A stretch of DNA of 14,705 nucleotides from the NCBI GenBank assembly GCA_034696485.1, contig JAQIWT010000830.1, forward strand, positions 1 through 14,705, read 5' to 3'. The stretch comes from Isohypsibius dastychi. Lineage: Eukaryota; Tardigrada; Eutardigrada; Parachela; Isohypsibiidae. Of this stretch, positions 9,580-14,705 are shown in pieces. The first letter of the stretch is position 1. Each line of letters begins with the position of its first letter. The translations under genes were made by a program, and so were the position numbers. Below the pieces are notes generated by a model. That model was not told the DNA's origin. It saw only the letters and a list, made by a program, of their open reading frames with translations, and ran no database searches.

Positions 9580-10073
9580 GTTCAGAATTCGGAACTGTTC
9601 AGAATTCAGAGGAGGATTTCTTGAGGGGGTCTAAGCTTTTGAGTGGGGGTAGGGAAGTGGCGGAGTACATTGGGGGGGGGGGGGGGGGGGGGTCCCCCCC
9701 CCCCCCACTGACTTTAATCATCATCTCGATAGGGTGTTTTCCGGTCGATTTCCTTAAGTACTTCAAGTTTTTGTTCAAGTGTGAGGTCTTTCCTCTTCGA
9801 GGTATCGGGTTCTTTTCGGTTAGACATTATGACAACAAACTGGAGTCACAAAATCACAAAAATTCATTTTTGGTTCACTTGGCCACTCAGTGTTCAGGTT
9901 ATACAGAGCCAAAATGAACGGCCGGTTCCGTGCCGCCCATTCAGAGTTCAGAATTCGGAGCTGTTCAGAATTCGGAGATCCCCCCTGATATAAATACAAT
10001 AGGTGTTCGCCGGTGCCGGAGATAGCGTTCAGAATTCGGAACTGTTCAGAAGTCGGAGCGTTCAGATCCGGAG
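9580..10073 (+). repeat. Interspersed minisatellite, unit GTTCAGAATTCGGA
   Basis: Seven same-orientation copies lie in three clusters: 9580-9610 (two copies), 9947-9977 (two) and 10027-10073 (three, the last two diverged to GTTCAGAAGTCGGAG and GTTCAGATCCGGAG). Within a cluster the period is 16-17 bp. The first and third clusters share longer flanks (a CGG-rich lead and GGAACTG between copies), which suggests duplication of a larger block. The copies run through small open frames that I consider non-coding. Confidence 0.75.
9672..9706. repeat. G21-T-C13 palindromic tract
   Basis: Twenty-one G, a single T, then thirteen C. Either half could form a G-quadruplex on one strand, and together they could fold back as a G:C hairpin. 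The copy count is uncertain because homopolymers this long are error-prone in sequencing. Confidence 0.85.
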
Positions 10074-10450
10074 CGTTTACTGTACACACTCTTTTCCAAG
10101 AAGTGAAACTACCGGCGGAAGTCAGTTCAGCTTGTGGTGCGTACAAGTCTTTCGTATAGCTGGCCTTCAAGTAAAACACCGCCAGTCAACAGAACCCCGA
10201 AACGTCTCAGTTCCACCTCCGTCACTCCCTCACACGGGACCTCATCCACCCTTAAAGAACCTAAATTCCAGTAGCTATCGAACTGCCAGACATTTCGAAA
10301 CACACTTCCGGCGGATGTCAATATTTTGTGAAAAAAACGTTTTTCAATCTCAATCAATGAGCTGGTTATGAAAAACATGTAGAAGTACTGAAAATCAAGT
10401 GGAGGAAGAATCACAGATGAACATCAACTTCACATCCCATTACCGCACCG

Positions 10451-10473
10451 CCCCCCCCCCCCCTGGGGGGGGG
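10451..10473. repeat. C13-T-G9 palindromic tract
   Basis: Thirteen C, a T, then nine G: the mirror arrangement of the G21-T-C13 tract about 760 bp to the left. It has the same single-T spacer and could form a similar hairpin. Confidence 0.85.
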
Positions 10474-11077
10474 ACAATACTTTCACCAGCGGTGTAATTG
10501 CTGAAAGTCTGCCTTCATTATTTCAACACTCAGGTCCATTTTTTCTTCGTCGCCTCGAGAGCAAAACTGTGAAATGAAGTGATTTTCCCGGGAAAAGAGC
10601 TTGAATTGGGCAATAGAGGAGCAAAGAAGAAGATGGCAGGGGAAAAAACAACAACAATAAAGATGATCCTTCTTGTTCTCGTAGATTGAAAGTTAGCCCA
10701 ATCTGGCTCTGTGAAACATCATAAACCAAAACAACCCACTCAAAACAATATTTTAAGATCAGGATACTCGAGATTGACAGCACAGCAGAAGAGTAAAACG
10801 TCTGGAAGAGCAGAATTGTCGATGAACGTCACAATGGATATTCTGAGCATAATCGAGAGAAAAACTAATAATTTTTCATCTGCTTATCCCCGGTTGTTGC
10901 AGCAAGAATAGCCGAGACTCAAATATTTTCCAATGGATTTCGAAAGTTGTTCGAAAGTATGAAAGTTGTTCTTGTTTTTGTCAAGCATTTTGTTGCCCAA
11001 TGAGTGTTCTTAACCGTTTCATTTGTTTCAAGGCTGCCAAATTCCACTAGTCGGTTCGATCCTCAATACTGACGTCA

Positions 11078-11085
11078 ATCGAACG
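11078..11085. repeat. Left 8-bp target-site duplication (ATCGAACG)
   Basis: ATCGAACG directly abuts the left inverted repeat and is repeated exactly at 11421-11428 beside the right one. Eight bases is the duplication length made by hAT transposases. Confidence 0.7.
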
Positions 11086-11420
11086 CAAGGGTGTGCCGAG
11101 GAGGGGGGCTTGAGGGCTTCAGCCTCCCGAATATTTTTGCCAGCCTCTCAAATCAAGCCTCCCGAATAATTTCGTTGATTTTTGCCAGTTTTTCAAACCC
11201 CGAAGCTAAAAAAACGAAAAATCCGATTTTTGACGTGATTTTGCGTGTTTTTGACTGTTTTTGAAACCCCAAAGCACCCCCCCCCCCAATATAGTAAACC
11301 CCCCTAATATAATGGACCCCCCAAAGCTCAAAAGTCAGCCTCCCGGCTGGACTAGTGCGCAGCGAGAAAACGAAAAAATGATTTAAGCCTCCCGAGGTTT
11401 TGAACCTCGGCACACCACTG
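11086..11420. mobile_element. Non-autonomous hAT-like MITE, 335 bp
   Basis: The left end CAAGGGTGTGCCGAGG and the reverse complement of the right end, CAGTGGTGTGCCGAGG, match at 14 of 16 positions. An exact 8-bp duplication, ATCGAACG, flanks them. Ends of the form CA(A/G)NG with 8-bp duplications are the established signature of hAT superfamily transposons. The interior has no transposase; it carries four copies of AGCCTCCCG, the C11 tract and runs of C. It therefore depended on a transposase encoded elsewhere. The superfamily call rests on ends and duplication only. Confidence 0.7.
11277..11287. repeat. Poly-C tract (C11) inside the MITE
   Basis: Eleven C in a row within the hAT-like element, followed by shorter C6 runs. 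The C-rich interior may be part of the element's own sequence, so other copies in the genome could carry the same tract. Confidence 0.85.
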
Positions 11421-11428
11421 ATCGAACG
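11421..11428. repeat. Right 8-bp target-site duplication (ATCGAACG)
   Basis: An exact copy of the octamer at the left end of the hAT-like element, directly adjoining the right inverted repeat. Confidence 0.7.
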
Positions 11429-12150
11429 TCAACGAACTTGTCGAACCGCAGTACTTTTTCGAATGCACGATACGTCTTCACGAAACATAAACAACTTCGT
11501 CGCAATTCTCTCCTCCATCATCCTGCAGTATTGTATTTTCGAAGTATTACGCTTGCCGTTTTAAAATGACAATTAAAGTTGGTTTTAAAGTTAAAGCATT
11601 GCGTGAGACGCAGCAGTTACGCCATAACGTATGCAATACGTCAATAAGTTGCGTACGGCTGTTAACTTAATTTTGGCGGAGACATTCAAGAGTTTGACTG
11701 CCAGAATGCTTGGTCAACATCGTTGCCGCAATTGCATCAGCCCGAATTGCCCATCACGAGGTATCGGCTCGAACCTCGGTGGAAACAACATCACTTCGTT
11801 TCTCTGTTTTAAGCCCGTGATTCGGATCTATAGATTCTATCTCTTGAATTACGTTCATTTTCCAGGACTGAAACTTTATTTGCACATTGTGATTTTTGTG
11901 GTCCGCTCTGTTTTATCAGAAGTGTTGGCCCGGCTTGACGAATCTATCGCTTATCCAGCTACATAAATTCAGAACTGAATACGAGAGTAATCCGCAAATT
12001 TGTTAAGACTCGTGGTCCATCCGTGGCATCTCTCTTTCTCGCGTTGAAAACAACAAATGATAATGTTCAACCTTTCATCATTTTTTTCAGCTCTAAATCC
12101 AAGAGAGAGCCAATAAAGATTACAAATCCGTAGTTGTTTTTAGACTTTAC
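11429..12150. other. Non-coding or unassigned stretch
   Basis: The 111-codon plus frame at 11631-11966 has no recognisable domain and lacks convincing coding character. The last part (12067-12150) may be the terminal intron or 3' end of the minus-strand gene model to the right. No repeat of note was seen. Confidence 0.35.
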
Positions 12151-12540
12151 CTCATGAAGATTATTAAAACGACAGAACTTCTGAAAACCAGAACACTCGA
12201 AAGCCAAGATAATTCGCCATGATAATTTGTTTACTAAAGCAAATAGTATTGCCAACCTTTTGAAGGCCCGTTCCACGTCTCCTACGTTTTATGGAACGAA
12301 ATCCCCCAGAACCAGAGACCGATACGTCGCAACGCTCTCCGACTTCTACACTCAAAATCTCATAATCCGTTTCAAGCGCTGATCTCCATTCACTTTGAAC
12401 TGACTTGTTAGGACAAACAAACATTTTCTTAGGTGAGGTGTGAAAAAACAGAATGGAACTGCAAAACTCACCGTTGTGAAGAAGACAACAAAGTGACACC
12501 ACCCACACAAAACGGCAAGTGCCGAGCGCGTCAACCTTGG
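12151..12540 (-). CDS. Possible gene fragment with PH-domain-like C-terminal part
   Basis: Three minus-strand exons join in phase 0: 12540-12472 (..GWCHFVVFFTT, donor GTGAGT), 12427-12257 (KMFVCPNKSVQSEWRSALETDYEI..., donor GTTGGC) and 12180-12151 (KFCRFNNLHE, acceptor TGGTTTTCAG, donor GTAAAG). The strand-strand-helix pattern ending in SEWRSAL, with its conserved-type tryptophan, resembles the last part of a pleckstrin-homology domain. A basic tail (SIKRRRRG) follows. PH domains bind phosphoinositides or proteins at membranes. The start of the gene was not found: an exon further 5' (ending at 12575) would need a 34-bp intron, which is very short, and it lies antisense to the plus-strand gene. 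The last exon is also unclear. It may be a real gene end, a remnant or chance. Confidence 0.3.
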
Positions 12541-12652
12541 CTCAACATTGGTGTGCCGTCATCAGAATTCATACCGGAGGTGTGATAAGGCTCATTGACC
12601 GAAAACCACAGAGACATTCAACTCTGAATAATCTGCTTCGAATTCTTTTCAG

Positions 12653-13623
12653 CAAGCCACTATTATCGCTGGCTAGCATGTCCGACTTGTCATTGGATAT
12701 TGATTTTCAAAAATTCAGGAACAGTTGTCACGTGACAGTCGGCTGTTTCAGGAATTTCCAGGCCCCACCCCTACAAGCTAACCGAAATTGAAGAAACCAC
12801 ATTGTTTTAAACTGATGCCCTGAGCCCATAACACGGCGGATGACAGGCCTCCACTGTTCGGGATTTCGGATGAATGGCGCATGGGTTAGAGGGTCACCCG
12901 GGAATATTCATTTGAAAACTTCCACAGTTCGCGGGTTCACATTTTGCAGTTTTATTCATTCTCCCGGGCGACCCCATTATTTCTGACATCCCTAAAATTC
13001 CGAACCTATTGGATGATTCGCTCAATTTCTCTGGAACGAGCGATAATAGCCTCATCTCGTTCATCTTCAACAATTCGGTTTCGAGGTACGTTTTTGGTTT
13101 TACTGTGTATATTTAATTTGTTTTTGTATATTGTTTTGTTTGTGCATTCGATATTCATTTATGAACAATGTTTATTGTGTGTTTGTTTTCCTGATGACAG
13201 TGGGCTAAGCCATCACAGTCCGACCTCGTCGAATCTAAATACTTCCGGTTCGTCTGACTCTGGGGACATCACTTTCGAGAATAAGAAGATCCAGAGTATT
13301 GTGGATCAGGCCGTGCGACTTCAACCCGAAAGACCACGACGTTGTCGCCACCAGCGACCCCGCAGAAAATTCGCCAGAATGACGACCGCGATCCGGACGC
13401 CATCTTGTTGACCCATGGCATATATAGTGTCCTTCCCTGCTCTTTTCTGATTAACCCCCCCCCCCTCCTATTTTGATCATTTGATTTAATTTCCGTTTAT
13501 TTTGTTCTATTTCGGTAGCGTTTGAAGAGTTCCCAGCCAGAGGTTGAACCGGAAGTTGCACCGAAAGCGGTACCGGAAGTGAAGGTCGAGGAAGAGCAGG
13601 AAGAACCGGTGGAGCCCGGATGA
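12653..13623 (+). CDS. Unrecognised protein with Ser-rich middle and Glu/Pro-rich tail
   Basis: Exon 1 follows a strong acceptor (AATTCTTTTCAG, also a possible trans-splice site), with ATG at 12678 and coding MSDLSLDIDFQKFRN up to 12723. Exon 2, 12950-13085 (after CATTTTGCAG), reads LPGDPIISDIPKIPNLLDDS.. and ends at a GTACGT donor. Exon 3 starts at 13201 (after CTGATGACAG): SGLSHHSPTSSNLNTSGSSD.., GDITFENKKIQSIVDQA. The last exon, 13519-13623, reads RLKSSQPEVEPEVAPKAVPEV.. and ends in TGA. These joins keep phase if exon 3 ends at the GTGCGA donor near 13312. Exon 3 stays open to 13411, and another frame (13312-13420, SPPATPQKIRQNDDRDPD) also looks coding, so its 3' boundary is unsure. The composition suggests a largely disordered protein; function unknown. 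Confidence 0.45.
13455..13465. repeat. Poly-C tract (C11)
   Basis: Eleven C in a row inside the predicted last intron of the 12653-13623 gene, about 55 bp before its acceptor. Confidence 0.85.
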
Positions 13624-13963
13624 TGATTCAAGTTCTTTCTTTTTTGATACCAAAGTCGTTTTTTGCGAGAGAACGAGTTCTGGAAGTTCGCCTACTTTGC
13701 TTCGTTTAGGGTTTCAATAATCTTTCATGGCCCCTTAGTTGACACGAAATTCCTGCCGATAATTCGTGAAAGAGTCATCTGAAGCATGGTCTCAACGGTT
13801 TTTTTGCGTTCTTTTCTCGTTTGATTGGCCGTTAGTGAGTACTATTTTGATTCATCGGTTCGCTTAAAAAATGTGACACCCGTCACTACCGGTTCGCTTA
13901 TTTTCCCGACACCGACACCCCCACCCAGGCGTATCGATACCTCTTAACTTATTTCATTTTTAA
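13624..13963. other. Intergenic stretch between convergent gene models
   Basis: Probable 3' UTR of the plus-strand gene and trailing region of the minus-strand model to the right. No ORF or canonical AATAAA for the plus-strand gene was seen; the nearest variant is AATAAT near 13717. Confidence 0.4.
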
Positions 13964-14242
13964 TTACTTAATATTCAAAAAAAGTTGACGTGTATAGACG
14001 GGATTGCTCCTAAAAGATATTGTTGGCCTCAAGGCTCCTGACTGACCCGACCACCTGACGGCATCAAAGTGACTAGCAGCGACGAGCGGAGCATTAAGCA
14101 TTACAGGTTTAATCGGCTGGAACCGACTATTGCAGCCAACTCGAGATTAAAACTTGGTAGGATCGAGTGATAGTTACCTCAAAGACATCTTTATCCGAGG
14201 ATTCCTCGGACGCTTCGCTACCGCGGGTAAGAACAGCGTGTA
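13964..14242 (-). CDS. Possible 3' exons of an unknown gene
   Basis: Two minus-strand exons join in phase: 14242-14178 (after AACTTCTAG; HAVLTRGSEASEESSDKDVFE, donor GTAACT) and 14116-13964 (after GGTTCCAG; PIKPVMLNAPLVAASHF.., ending in TAA at 13966-13964). The first is acidic and Ser-rich, and the second is 50 residues with no recognised motif. The intron is 61 bp, in the range seen for other genes here. Upstream exons would lie to the right, where I found none before the window ends. Chance open frames cannot be excluded. Confidence 0.3.
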
Positions 14243-14355
14243 CTAGAAGTTAGTGTGGAAGTAGAGCTTAATTGTGGAAGTAGAAGTTTTGTACCTACCC
14301 GTTGCTGAATGTCCTCGGTTACTCGGTTACTTACGGTTACAGCGACATACCAGTT

Positions 14356-14380
14356 ACTCGCAAGCGCAAATTCCCCTAGA
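14356..14380 (+). repeat. Direct repeat copy 1 (25 bp exact, extended similarity)
   Basis: Begins ACTCGCAAGCGCAAATTC and ends CCTAGA. It is identical over 25 bp to 14603-14627. Similarity continues past the exact core (AATTTGA.TACCGG, then a GGGTT-rich end), giving a unit of about 65 bp. Confidence 0.85.
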
Positions 14381-14602
14381 AATTTGATTACCGGCGAGGC
14401 CCGACTTTTTGGGGGTTGCTACCCAGCGCCATTCGGTCAAATTAATGATTTCCTCCTAGAACTTTGTAGGATCTTAATCTATGCTTGGCCAAGTGTTTTT
14501 AAAACATACAATTCTACAGCGCTTTTCATGGTCTTCATGAAAATATTTCCGCTTTACTTCTCCAATAGCTGCAACGTGAGATATACGATTATCAATTCCA
14601 AA

Positions 14603-14627
14603 ACTCGCAAGCGCAAATTCCCCTAGA
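14603..14627 (+). repeat. Direct repeat copy 2 (25 bp exact, extended similarity)
   Basis: The second copy of the repeat at 14356-14380, 247 bp downstream in the same orientation. Its extension leads straight into the terminal poly-G tract, at the place where copy 1 has only a G5 run. Confidence 0.85.
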
Positions 14628-14663
14628 TTGAATTTGAATACCGGTGGGTCCAGGCTTCTAGGG

Positions 14664-14665
<2 letters not shown>

Positions 14666-14705
<40 letters not shown>
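14666..14705. repeat. Poly-G tract (G40) at window end
   Basis: Forty G run to the last base of the window. This may be a true mono-G tract continuing outside the window, or a sequencing or assembly artefact at a contig end. The length cannot be trusted. Confidence 0.85.

Larger units (their letters stand above)
10074..11085. other. Non-coding stretch, no gene recognised
   Basis: Open frames on both strands (for example 10127-10414 and 10523-10783, minus) are short and low in complexity, with no familiar motif. The stretch contains the C13-T-G9 tract and ends at the target duplication of the hAT-like element. Confidence 0.4.
14243..14705. other. Terminal repeat-rich stretch
   Basis: No supported gene. 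It holds three CGGTTAC words at about 14314-14340, the long direct repeat at 14356/14603 and the terminal G40. The 105-codon plus frame at 14309-14626 runs through both repeat copies and is probably not coding. Confidence 0.4.

Noticed and set aside
11153-11413. 86-codon minus-strand frame inside the MITE
   Set aside because: It is built from the element's repeated GGGAGGC and poly-G sequence and shows no transposase motif.
11631-11966. 111-codon plus frame with hydrophobic C-terminal half
   Set aside because: No motif and no good gene context. An open frame of this length is not rare at this base composition.
12872-12950. tRNA-like or SINE-like segment (TGGCGCATGGGTTAGAGG resembling an A box, GCGGGTTCACA resembling a B box)
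   Set aside because: No cloverleaf could be built: the B box lacks the GGTTCGANTCC form and the acceptor arms do not pair. Too weak to call.
12891-12974. Inverted repeat GGGTCACCCGGGA / TCCCGGGCGACCC
   Set aside because: The arms match at 12 of 13 positions across 58 bp, but the CCCGGG cores are self-complementary and the right arm lies in a predicted exon. Chance is plausible.

Overview
The window looks like nuclear DNA of a small-genome invertebrate, most likely a nematode or a relative. Genes are split into short exons by many 40-300 bp GT-AG introns, the recognisable proteins are animal chromatin and BTB families, long poly-G/poly-C tracts are scattered through non-coding DNA, and a short hAT-like terminal-inverted-repeat element is present. 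No operon-like bacterial layout, rRNA or convincing tRNA was found. All exon models were read by eye from splice signals, reading-frame phase and remembered family features, so junctions are provisional.

Layout. 1-1300: no gene, a perfect palindrome and a C16 tract. 1387-3637 (+): a BTB-BACK family gene whose 5' half is interrupted by in-frame stops and a missing splice acceptor, while its 3' exons are clean; most likely a pseudogene or decaying copy. 3991-4636 (+): a chain of possible exons of an unrecognised small gene. 4637-5578: no gene seen. 5579-7965 (-): the best gene in the window, an eight-exon KDM4/JMJD2-type JmjN-JmjC protein of 513 residues. 7966-9570: mostly non-coding, with a tandem duplication and a small hydrophobic ORF. 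9571-11085: minisatellite clusters and G/C tracts. 11086-11420: a 335-bp hAT-like MITE with 8-bp target duplications. 12151-12540 (-): possible exons ending in a PH-like helix. 12653-13623 (+): an unrecognised gene with a Ser-rich middle and a Glu/Pro-rich tail. 13964-14242 (-): the possible 3' end of another unknown gene. The last 400 bp carry a dispersed direct repeat and end in G40.

The most interesting point is the JmjC protein. Its fold, zinc site and 2-oxoglutarate-binding residues are kept, but the iron-binding HxE motif reads H-I-K and the usual P-Y-G-Y-H stretch before the distal histidine reads A-K-A-A-H. This suggests a demethylase-like protein with lost or altered catalysis. I saw no multi-gene system: the genes are ordinary neighbours with no evident shared pathway.
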